Positions 1 to 5,672 of a stretch of 5,672 bases of DNA are shown here, piece after piece. The DNA is from Calditrichota bacterium. Lineage in GTDB: Bacteria; Calditrichota; Calditrichia; RBG-13-44-9. Each line of letters starts with the position of its first letter. Position 1 is the first letter of the stretch. A program made the translations under genes and the position numbers. The notes beneath the pieces are model-generated. The model was not told where the DNA came from. It ran no database searches and saw nothing but the letters and a program-made list of their open reading frames with translations. Location: positions 1 to 5,672 of the forward strand of contig JAFGSO010000224.1 of the NCBI GenBank assembly GCA_016934605.1, given 5' to 3'.

Positions 1-1
1 A

Positions 2-3000
2 ATTCAGGCTATACCCGATCTGGTGTATTTTAAAGATGTGAAAGGGAGAAATCTCTTATTCAATAAGGCATTTGAGTCCTTCATCGGTATGGATGCCAGA
101 CAAATAGCGGGAAAGAGGGACAGTGAAATTATGCCCGGAAAACTTGCGTTGCAATGTCGTAAAAGCGACCAAGAAGTATTGACTCATAAAAAAACCGTAC
201 GTATCGAGGAATACTTTGCACTTCCAGGCGGAGAGCAGCAATATTTTGAGACCATTAAATCTCCTATTTTTGATGAGCAGAAAAAGCTGAACGGGCTGAT
301 TGGTATCAGCAGAGATATTAACAACCGGAAGAAAGCAGAGAAGGAGCTGAATTTCAGGCTCGAATATCAGAAACTTCTGTCCAGAATATCAACCAATTTT
401 ACCAAGCTCCGCTGGAACAATATTGATGATGAAATTGAAGACGCTATTGAACATGTCTGCAGTTTTTTAAAAGTTGAGTTTGGTGGAATTTACATGTTCA
501 GTGAAGACCAGTCGGTTGTTCGCATCAAATATGAGTGGGCTGATCCTGGTATTGATCTTGAAAAATCACGGTATCTGGAGTGGCATACAGTGCGGTTCCC
601 GGAGATCATGTCAAAAATTTCACTCCATAAAACATTTTATACTTCCTCCCCGGAGGAATTGTCACCCGGACTGGCCTCAGTAAAAAAGGAAAGTGAGATC
701 GATTTTAAAACACTTCTGGTTGAACCGCTTTTCTCGGGCAAGAATAAATTACTCGGGGTACTTGTATTTGTTCAGATCAGCCATGAAAAAAAATGGACAG
801 AAGATGAAATTTCATTTATTCAAATATTTGGTGAAATGGTTATAAATCTCATCGAACGCCAGCAGTCTGAACAACAACTCGGCAATATTCAGGCCATTCT
901 GAAAGCAGCAATAGAACAATCCCCTGCCGGTATTATTATTGCTGATGCGCCGGATGTCAGGATACGTATTGCCAATCAGGCGGCACTTGGCATACGCGGA
1001 GAAACTGAAGATTTATTGACGAAAATTCCGATTCAACACCATCCGGAGCGATGGAAAGTATATAAAGAAGATGGTCAGTTATGTAGCGGAGAAGAGTTAC
1101 CACTATCCAGAGCTATTCTGAACGGCGAAGTCTGCAGTGACGAAGAATATATTATCAGGAGGGAATCCGGGGAGGACCGGTGGGTTTCAGCCAATTCCGC
1201 ACCAATCCGCAACAGTGAAGGGAAGATCGTGGCTGGTATCGTTGTATTTCCAGATATTACTGAAAGAAAGCGCGCTGAAAGTCTGTTACAGGTTTTGAAC
1301 TCAGCTTCACTGGCTATGCAAAAGGCGATGACCCGGGAAGAGATTCTTAAGGCTATCGGTAATGAATTTGAACTTCTGCATTTCAATTGTATGATCTTTT
1401 TATTAGATGAGAATGAAAAATTTATGAACGCCAGTTTACTTAGCTTTGGTGACACGGCTATTCGCAAGATGGAAAGATTGCTGGGAATGAATCAACAGGA
1501 GTTTTCCATTCCAGTCCAAGATCTGGAAATCTACCGTAAGGTGATTGTGCAGCGGGAAACAGTTTTTATCGAGGATCCGGAAAAAGAATTGATCCATTTT
1601 TTACCAGGAAAGACAAAAAAACTGACCAGACGCCTGATTGAAATACTGGGACTTACCAGAACAATAGCTGCTCCGCTGATTATATCCGACCGGGTGGTGG
1701 GCGCCATTTCTGTTCAGTCAGTGAATCTGATGCCTTCCTATATTCCAGCGATAAATGCCTTTGCTCACCAGATTGCAGCTGCCTGGCATAAAGCAAATCT
1801 GATGGAAAGCCTTACCGATAGCATGGCCGAACTCAAGCATACCCAGGAACAGCTGATTCAGGCTCAGAAAATGGAAGCAGTAGGAAAACTTGCCGGAGGA
1901 ATTGCACACGATTTTAATAACCTGCTTACTGTTATTCAGGGATATTCAGAGATATTGTTGAATCAACTGAATAAATCAGATAAGGCATATTATAACGTCC
2001 TGCAGATAGAAAAGGCTGGTCGCAGCGCAGAATCTCTGGTTCGTCAACTTCTGGCATTTGGACGAAAACAGATTATGAATACTAAAATTCTGAATATCAA
2101 TAACAAACTTCGGGATCTCCAACCGATGCTGGAAAGATTGATCGGAGAATCCGTGGAACTCATTATTCTGCCAGCCTCTGAAATTGGCAATGTGAAAGTT
2201 GATCCGAATCAGCTGGAACAGGTGATTATGAATCTGGTGGTAAATGCCAAAGATGCGATGCCTGATGGGGGTACTATTATAATCGAGACAATGAATGTAA
2301 CACTTCCTGATGAATATGCCAAACAAATGTACACCGAAATTTATCCGGGAAGATACGTACTGATGACCATCTCAGACAACGGATGCGGTATGGATGAGGA
2401 CACACAGAGTCAGATTTTTGAACCTTTCTTTACTACGAAAGTCAAAGGTAAGGGAACCGGTCTCGGATTATCGACGGTTTATGGAATCATCAAACAGAGC
2501 GGCGGATATATTGTGGTTAAATCGCAGCCAAATCAAGGCTCAACATTCAGAATATATTTGCCCAGAGTGGATACGATAAAGGGAAAAGGATTCGTTGATG
2601 TCAGCCGGAAATCAGATAAAGAACGGGGATATGAAACTATCCTGCTGGTTGAAGATGAAAAGGATGTTCGTTCGATAATAGCTGATACGCTTCGAACGAG
2701 AGGATACCGGGTACTGGAAGCCCCTAACGGAGAAGTTGCCATTGAGATGTGTAAACAGAATATTAACAGTATTGATCTGATTCTTACTGATGTGGTGATG
2801 CCGAAAATCGATGGTGTTGTAATGGTGAGCCGCATTCAGAGCCTACAACCTGATATCAAAGTGATCTATATGTCAGGATATACGGATGAAGAAATTATTC
2901 AGCATGGTATTCTCAGAGAGGGAGTTCACTTCCTGCAGAAGCCCTTTGTACCCGCATTTCTGCTTCATAAGGTTCGTGATGTCCTGGATGAATATGAAGA

Positions 3001-3004
3001 ATAA
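2..3004 (+). CDS. Hybrid sensor histidine kinase, PAS-GAF-PAS-GAF-HisKA-HATPase_c-REC (5' end outside the window)
   Basis: Multi-sensor hybrid kinase that should autophosphorylate on His and pass phosphate to its own C-terminal receiver. The frame is open to the left edge: codons before the GTG at 23 read IQAIPDL, a typical PAS opening, so that GTG is an internal Val and the start is missing. Residues are counted from that GTG. PAS1 is about 1-108, ending in a PAC-like ISRDINNRKKAEKEL. GAF1 is about 112-282. PAS2 is about 288-418, ending DITERKRAE. GAF2 is about 422-592, followed by a short coiled coil at about 593-615. The HisKA H-box AGGIAHDFNNLL has phospho-His H629. The ATPase N-box has N741 and N737, G1 is DNGCG (785-789), the F-box is IFEPFF (798-803) and G2 is GKGTGLGL (809-816). 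The receiver (about 871-988) has acidic E877/D878, phospho-acceptor D923, S951 and K973. All catalytic motifs look intact. The H-box resembles the HPK4 class. No transmembrane segment is visible, though one could lie upstream. The gene ends in tandem TAA codons. No output domain follows the receiver, so a separate HPt or regulator is expected. Ligand and targets are unknown. Confidence 0.95.
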   Translation: MQAIPDLVYFKDVKGRNLLFNKAFESFIGMDARQIAGKRDSEIMPGKLALQCRKSDQEVLTHKKTVRIEEYFALPGGEQQYFETIKSPIFDEQKKLNGLIGISRDINNRKKAEKELNFRLEYQKLLSRISTNFTKLRWNNIDDEIEDAIEHVCSFLKVEFGGIYMFSEDQSVVRIKYEWADPGIDLEKSRYLEWHTVRFPEIMSKISLHKTFYTSSPEELSPGLASVKKESEIDFKTLLVEPLFSGKNKLLGVLVFVQISHEKKWTEDEISFIQIFGEMVINLIERQQSEQQLGNIQAILKAAIEQSPAGIIIADAPDVRIRIANQAALGIRGETEDLLTKIPIQHHPERWKVYKEDGQLCSGEELPLSRAILNGEVCSDEEYIIRRESGEDRWVSANSAPIRNSEGKIVAGIVVFPDITERKRAESLLQVLNSASLAMQKAMTREEILKAIGNEFELLHFNCMIFLLDENEKFMNASLLSFGDTAIRKMERLLGMNQQEFSIPVQDLEIYRKVIVQRETVFIEDPEKELIHFLPGKTKKLTRRLIEILGLTRTIAAPLIISDRVVGAISVQSVNLMPSYIPAINAFAHQIAAAWHKANLMESLTDSMAELKHTQEQLIQAQKMEAVGKLAGGIAHDFNNLLTVIQGYSEILLNQLNKSDKAYYNVLQIEKAGRSAESLVRQLLAFGRKQIMNTKILNINNKLRDLQPMLERLIGESVELIILPASEIGNVKVDPNQLEQVIMNLVVNAKDAMPDGGTIIIETMNVTLPDEYAKQMYTEIYPGRYVLMTISDNGCGMDEDTQSQIFEPFFTTKVKGKGTGLGLSTVYGIIKQSGGYIVVKSQPNQGSTFRIYLPRVDTIKGKGFVDVSRKSDKERGYETILLVEDEKDVRSIIADTLRTRGYRVLEAPNGEVAIEMCKQNINSIDLILTDVVMPKIDGVVMVSRIQSLQPDIKVIYMSGYTDEEIIQHGILREGVHFLQKPFVPAFLLHKVRDVLDEYEE

Positions 3005-3029
3005 TAACCGGGAAGATAATAGTTTTAGT

Positions 3030-3410
3030 TCAGTTATCCTGATATAGCCCCATAAAGTTTTCCAGATTATCAAGTGTCCGGGACTCTACATCAAGAAATT
3101 TTGAACCGAAACCGGTATAGGCGGAATCAGGATCGTCCTGAATCCACACAATTTTGGTTTTTATCTGCGGGCGTATCGGTTTCCTGTCTCTGCCCTGTAT
3201 ATCTTCAAATATTATTTCATCTCCTGTTTTCAAACTGACATCCCTGACGGATCGGATAATAAAAAAAATTCCATCTATGCTCATATTTAATACCTGCACC
3301 ACCACCGGATTTTTCTGCGAATTCGGAATTGTAATTCTGCCCATTACCTGCTGATCCATTGTGAAAAGAATACGTCCGGTCTGACGGCGTTCTCTAACCT
3401 GTTCCTTCAT
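3030..3410 (-). CDS. PilZ domain protein, probable c-di-GMP receptor
   Basis: A 126-residue, single-domain soluble protein. PilZ proteins bind cyclic di-GMP through an N-terminal RxxxR and a (D/N)xSxxG motif. Both are visible: R9-QTG-R13 in the stretch RERRQTGR, and N42-M-S44-I-D-G47 at the end of a beta strand (VVVQVLNMSIDG). The later GFGSKF (about 100-105) matches the closing strand of the barrel, and residues 108-123 look like the usual C-terminal helix. The length is normal for a stand-alone PilZ protein. The start is supported by a purine-rich AGGGAG just upstream (positions 3415-3420 on the complementary strand). The gene is convergent with the hybrid kinase and divergent from the membrane-protein gene, so it is probably transcribed alone. 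c-di-GMP binding is inferred from the motifs; the downstream process (motility, exopolysaccharide or other) cannot be read from the sequence. Confidence 0.9.
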   Translation of the reverse strand: MKEQVRERRQTGRILFTMDQQVMGRITIPNSQKNPVVVQVLNMSIDGIFFIIRSVRDVSLKTGDEIIFEDIQGRDRKPIRPQIKTKIVWIQDDPDSAYTGFGSKFLDVESRTLDNLENFMGLYQDN

Positions 3411-3478
3411 AATTCTCCCTGATATTTGAAAAAGAGATTTAAAAATCGGATCCAGAAGCTGAAACTAAAATTAATTCT

Positions 3479-3506
3479 ATTTTAAGATCTTATCAAGAGA
3501 TTTCAA
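3479..3506 (-). promoter_or_regulatory. Candidate sigma70-type promoter for the PilZ gene
   Basis: Read on the minus strand, TTGAAA (3501-3506) is separated by 16 bp from TAAAAT (3479-3484). Each hexamer matches 5 of 6 bases of the TTGACA/TATAAT consensus. The -10 box lies about 70 bp from the PilZ start codon, giving a leader of roughly 60 nt. The region is AT-rich, so chance matches are a concern, and the organism's own promoter consensus is unknown. Confidence 0.4.
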
Positions 3507-3558
3507 TTATATAAAGACTTTCTTTTATGGATTCATTATTGAATATCAACATCGACTG

Positions 3559-3589
3559 AAACAACACTTTCATTAATAAATGGTTGTTT
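3559..3589. repeat. Inverted repeat, possible hairpin
   Basis: AAACAAC (3559-3565) is the exact reverse complement of GTTGTTT (3583-3589). Inside it, CATT (3571-3574) pairs with AATG (3579-3582) around a 4-nt loop, leaving a 5-nt bulge on the left side. On the plus strand an A-run follows instead of a T-run, and on the minus strand no T-run follows, so it does not look like an intrinsic terminator. It may be an operator-like dyad or chance structure in AT-rich DNA. Confidence 0.3.
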
Positions 3590-3673
3590 AAAAAAGAATA
3601 TCGAGAAGATTAAAAAATAGAACAAAAAATAATTAAAGAAACCGGTTGCACGGTTCGACAATGAAATCTTACA

Positions 3674-3692
3674 GAACCATAACTTAAGGTTC
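3674..3692. promoter_or_regulatory. 19-bp near-perfect palindrome, possible operator
   Basis: GAACCATAACTTAAGGTTC is symmetric about the C at 3683. Eight of nine base pairs between the arms match; only A3679/A3687 does not. As an RNA hairpin it would be weak because of the mismatch and the short stem, so a binding site for a dimeric DNA-binding protein is the better reading. It lies about 210 bp upstream of the membrane-protein start and about 165 bp upstream of the PilZ promoter candidate. The binding protein is unknown. Confidence 0.35.
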
Positions 3693-3890
3693 CCATAGAT
3701 ATGAGTCAATCAGGAAAATAACCGCATTTTATGAAAGAGGCATACAATTTGTAACGGAATAGATGTCTGCAGAAATTGTCAAGATAAAAAAGGGCAGGTA
3801 GCAATATCATTATATACAGCTAATTTTAACTCTGTTTGAGTACAACAAACTGAATAAATCGATTAAAGCGTAAATAATTTGCACAAAAAC

Positions 3891-3895
3891 AGGAG
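3891..3895 (+). promoter_or_regulatory. Ribosome binding site of the membrane-protein gene
   Basis: AGGAG lies 8 nt before the ATG at 3904. It is a strong Shine-Dalgarno match at normal spacing and fixes this ATG as the start. Confidence 0.85.
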
Positions 3896-3903
3896 AAAAT
3901 TCC

Positions 3904-5115
3904 ATGATAAACGGAACAGGTGGAATGGTTAAATTTGTGCTCTCAATATTATTTTTTCCAATTTTTTTTCAACAGGCATTTCTTGAATTCGCCTGGGGCA
4001 CCGCTGATGCCTTCTGGATGATGGTGGCCAAAAGACTATTTCTGTTACTCCCGGTATCAGCAATCATTCTTGGTTGCTGGGTAACCATTGCCTGTCTGCT
4101 AACGGTGGTGATCCGGCAAAATCGTCAACAGTTTCTTATCGCGCTATTTATTACCTGGTGGGATATGGGTAAGGCCATCGTATCGTTCTGGGGAGGAATT
4201 TTTAAGTTTATCTTTCATTTCCTGGTCGCTTTACTGGGATTTTTGAAGATTGTGGTTTTGGGGCTATGGACAATAATTCAGGAGATATTGTTTATGCCGT
4301 TCCGGCTGATCAGAAATGTCGGAAAAAATGTGGTGAGTTCCTCAGTCCCATGGATAGCCGTTTTTCTGACCGTATTCTGGTGCCTGGTGGAGGCAGTTAT
4401 TTTCACCTATGTGACTACGCCGCTGGTAGTTGACACTTTCTCAAATATTACCGGTGAACAGTTATCGGTTAGTTTCGTGCGAATTCCGCTTTTTATTTTT
4501 CTGCTGTTCATAGTGCTGGGAAGTTATGCGGTACTCTCAACAATGGTGGAAGTAGTGAAAAAGAAAAATATATCTGCCATTGCAGGTATCGCTGTCATTG
4601 AAATCGTCACACTTTTTGTTGAAGTGGTTTTTCTGTACAGAGAATTTGTTGATTCACTGGTGCCCTGGTTTGCCCAATACTCGGAGAATTTTGAGCTTGG
4701 AATATTCTGGACACTGGCCATTTCAATTTTTGTATGGTTTGGGATACGGAGCCTTTCCTGGTTTCTTTTTGCTTCTCATGGCACACCAACTCTTATGGCT
4801 ATCATCCAGGGCAAGGGGGTTAAAGTGATAGGAATGAATGGCACTGAAAAAAAACGAATTCTAAGTCTATCCTCGGAATTTATGAAACAGATCAAGGAAG
4901 ATACTGAATGGATGCAGGAGAAGGGTGACGAGCTGCTGGCGGCATTCATGCTGCCGCCTCTTCAGGTGGTTGCTTCGGCTATCAATTTCTTGACTCTGCT
5001 GATCACTTCTAAGCACCTGTTCGAACTTCCTTTCAAAACAATGGATGATATCAAGAAATCGACTGTTCTCATCGACACACTTTCAGCAAAAAGCAGAAAA
5101 TTAAAAAGTGCATAA
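3904..5115 (+). CDS. Polytopic inner-membrane protein of unknown function
   Basis: I do not recognise a family. The 403-residue product is strongly hydrophobic and rich in Phe and Trp. Likely membrane segments are about 9-29, 45-69, a long stretch 92-129 (perhaps a two-helix hairpin, with K101 and K115 inside), 148-172, 192-216, 223-245 and 264-290. Charged loops suggest topology: R71-R74, R134-K141, K219-K221 and the K/R-rich tail after 300 would be cytoplasmic, while the acidic loops 175-188 and 247-264 would be periplasmic. The C-terminal region of about 110 residues is mostly polar and probably cytoplasmic, with one moderately hydrophobic stretch (351-368) that could touch the membrane. 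No nucleotide-binding, protease or transporter signature is visible. An AGGAG 8 nt upstream supports the start. The stop is 17 bp before the start of a VWA lipoprotein gene with its own ribosome binding site, so the two are probably co-transcribed and may form a complex. A scaffold or channel-like role is speculation. Confidence 0.85.
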   Translation: MINGTGGMVKFVLSILFFPIFFQQAFLEFAWGTADAFWMMVAKRLFLLLPVSAIILGCWVTIACLLTVVIRQNRQQFLIALFITWWDMGKAIVSFWGGIFKFIFHFLVALLGFLKIVVLGLWTIIQEILFMPFRLIRNVGKNVVSSSVPWIAVFLTVFWCLVEAVIFTYVTTPLVVDTFSNITGEQLSVSFVRIPLFIFLLFIVLGSYAVLSTMVEVVKKKNISAIAGIAVIEIVTLFVEVVFLYREFVDSLVPWFAQYSENFELGIFWTLAISIFVWFGIRSLSWFLFASHGTPTLMAIIQGKGVKVIGMNGTEKKRILSLSSEFMKQIKEDTEWMQEKGDELLAAFMLPPLQVVASAINFLTLLITSKHLFELPFKTMDDIKKSTVLIDTLSAKSRKLKSA

Positions 5116-5120
5116 GACAT

Positions 5121-5125
5121 GGGAG
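5121..5125 (+). promoter_or_regulatory. Ribosome binding site of the VWA lipoprotein gene
   Basis: GGGAG lies 7 nt before the ATG at 5133. It decides the start: the ATG at 5148 (codon 6) has no such site and would shorten the signal peptide. Confidence 0.75.
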
Positions 5126-5132
5126 AATAATT

Positions 5133-5672
5133 ATGGTTCGATATATTATGATTGGTGTTTTCTGCCTAAGCCTGATATTGACCTTTTCCTCATGCGACTG
5201 GGTGAGCGGTGAGGGAACGGTGAAACCAAGACTATCCATGTTTGTGGGTCTCGATATCAGCGGTTCATATCTGAAAAGTCCCTATTTCGATGATTCCATG
5301 GATTTCCTGGCGTATTACCTTTATGCTCATCTGAACGGTCTGGGAGGTCTGGAAGTGCCGAATGTTCTTTTTGTGAGTTCTATTGGCGGAGCTCAGGTTG
5401 ATGAACCCAAAACATTTTTTCCCATACAGACCTTTGAAAACAAATCGGTGCAGGAAATTCGAGCCAAACTGAGGGAAATATTTCCCAAAAATATTTCCAA
5501 TCCTTATACCGATTATAATGCTTTTTTTGAACAAATTGCTTTAACCATTCGGAATAAAAATCTGGTATTACGTCCCATTTCAGTGGTTATGATCAGTGAT
5601 GGGATTCCCGATGTAAAGCAGGAAGGGAAGAACGATTTCCGGAGTATTGTTGTGAAACCGCTTGAACAACTG
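5133..5672 (+). CDS. VWA-domain lipoprotein (3' end outside the window)
   Basis: 180 codons are open to the right edge. The product starts with a short basic end (MVR), a hydrophobic core (IMIGVFCLSLILTF) and a lipobox-like F-S-S-C with C21 as the predicted lipidated residue. Phe at the -3 position is less usual than Leu. D22 at +2 resembles the inner-membrane retention signal known from enterobacteria. After a short linker, the first strand FVGLDISGS carries the MIDAS motif DxSxS (D41, S43, S45). T126 in NPYTDYNAF is a good candidate for the MIDAS Thr, and D156 in VVMISDGIPD for the MIDAS Asp, so a divalent-metal site appears complete. VWA domains mediate metal-dependent protein contacts. 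The gene follows the membrane-protein gene by 17 bp and probably works with it at the cell envelope. The VWA domain appears nearly complete at the edge, and further domains cannot be excluded. Partner and process are unknown. Confidence 0.85.
   Translation, partial: MVRYIMIGVFCLSLILTFSSCDWVSGEGTVKPRLSMFVGLDISGSYLKSPYFDDSMDFLAYYLYAHLNGLGGLEVPNVLFVSSIGGAQVDEPKTFFPIQTFENKSVQEIRAKLREIFPKNISNPYTDYNAFFEQIALTIRNKNLVLRPISVVMISDGIPDVKQEGKNDFRSIVVKPLEQL

Larger units (their letters stand above)
3411..3903. other. AT-rich divergent intergenic region with no gene recognised
   Basis: About 490 bp between the divergent PilZ and membrane-protein genes. Neither strand has a convincing coding frame: the ATGs at 3661 and 3731 open frames of only 8 and 7 codons. 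It holds the PilZ promoter candidate, a hairpin-forming dyad (3559-3589), a cluster of GGTT/AACC half-sites (3640-3692) including a 19-bp palindrome, and the ribosome binding site of the membrane-protein gene. I found no well-spaced sigma70-like or Bacteroidota-type promoter for the plus-strand operon. The length leaves room for a long leader, an operator region or a small RNA, but none of these is demonstrated. Confidence 0.7.

Noticed and set aside
23..25. GTG as the start codon of the hybrid kinase
   Set aside because: The same frame is open to the window edge and the codons before it complete a PAS domain opening (IQAIPDL), so this GTG encodes an internal valine.
1075..1467. Antisense reading frame of 130 codons inside the kinase gene
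   Set aside because: It lies wholly opposite PAS2/GAF2 coding sequence and has no recognisable domain. It is best read as a shadow of the kinase frame.
1976..2326. Antisense reading frame of 116 codons opposite the HisKA/ATPase region
   Set aside because: The product has no domain logic, and the plus strand here encodes conserved catalytic motifs.
3005..3029. Bidirectional terminator between the kinase and PilZ genes
   Set aside because: Only weak short complementarities such as GATAA/TTATC with a large loop are present. No GC-rich stem or T-run is seen on either strand.
3652..3658. GGTTCGA resembling a tRNA T-loop
   Set aside because: No paired T-stem, anticodon arm, acceptor stem or cloverleaf can be built around it.
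3661..3754. Short peptides starting at 3661 and 3731
   Set aside because: They are only 8 and 7 codons long, and neither start has a convincing ribosome binding site.
3776..3810. TTGTCA and TATCAT as a promoter for the membrane-protein operon
   Set aside because: Each hexamer is close to consensus but the spacer is 23 bp, too long for sigma70. At 17 bp the -10 would be the poor TAGCAA.
4580..4828. Second plus-strand frame inside the membrane-protein gene
   Set aside because: It is out of frame with a long, well-started membrane protein and has no independent support.
1..5672. CRISPR array, insertion sequence, integrase attachment site or rRNA gene
   Set aside because: No regularly spaced repeats, transposase-like protein, long terminal inverted repeats or rRNA-like sequence were seen.

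Overview
The window looks like chromosomal DNA from a Gram-negative bacterium that uses Shine-Dalgarno-led translation. The evidence is a PAS/GAF hybrid histidine kinase of the 'AHDFNN' type, a PilZ c-di-GMP receptor, and a lipobox-bearing lipoprotein with Asp at +2. Coding DNA is moderately AT-leaning and the long intergenic gap is clearly AT-rich. The style fits deltaproteobacterial-type or FCB/Calditrichota-type lineages, but the sequence alone does not fix a phylum.

Layout: (1) Positions 2-3004, plus strand, hold the 3' part of a large hybrid sensor kinase (PAS-GAF-PAS-GAF-HisKA-HATPase_c-REC). Its N-terminus lies upstream of the window. (2) Positions 3030-3410, minus strand, hold a single-domain PilZ protein convergent with the kinase, 25 bp away. 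(3) Positions 3411-3903 are an AT-rich non-coding region of 493 bp between divergent genes. It holds a good sigma70-like promoter candidate for pilZ, a 19-bp near-perfect palindrome, a cluster of GGTT/AACC half-sites and a small hairpin-forming dyad. (4) Positions 3904-5115, plus strand, encode an unrecognised polytopic membrane protein. (5) Positions 5133 to the window end, plus strand, encode the N-terminal 180 residues of a predicted lipoprotein with a von Willebrand factor A (VWA) domain and an apparently complete MIDAS metal site. The last two genes are 17 bp apart and look like one operon.

How they may work together: the kinase and the PilZ protein are signalling parts (phosphorelay and c-di-GMP), but being convergent they are not co-transcribed. 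The membrane protein and VWA lipoprotein look like a two-part envelope module, a membrane scaffold plus a metal-dependent adhesive or scaffolding domain at the membrane surface. This pair is the best candidate for something undescribed. Its function cannot be assigned from this window, and the operon may continue beyond the right edge.
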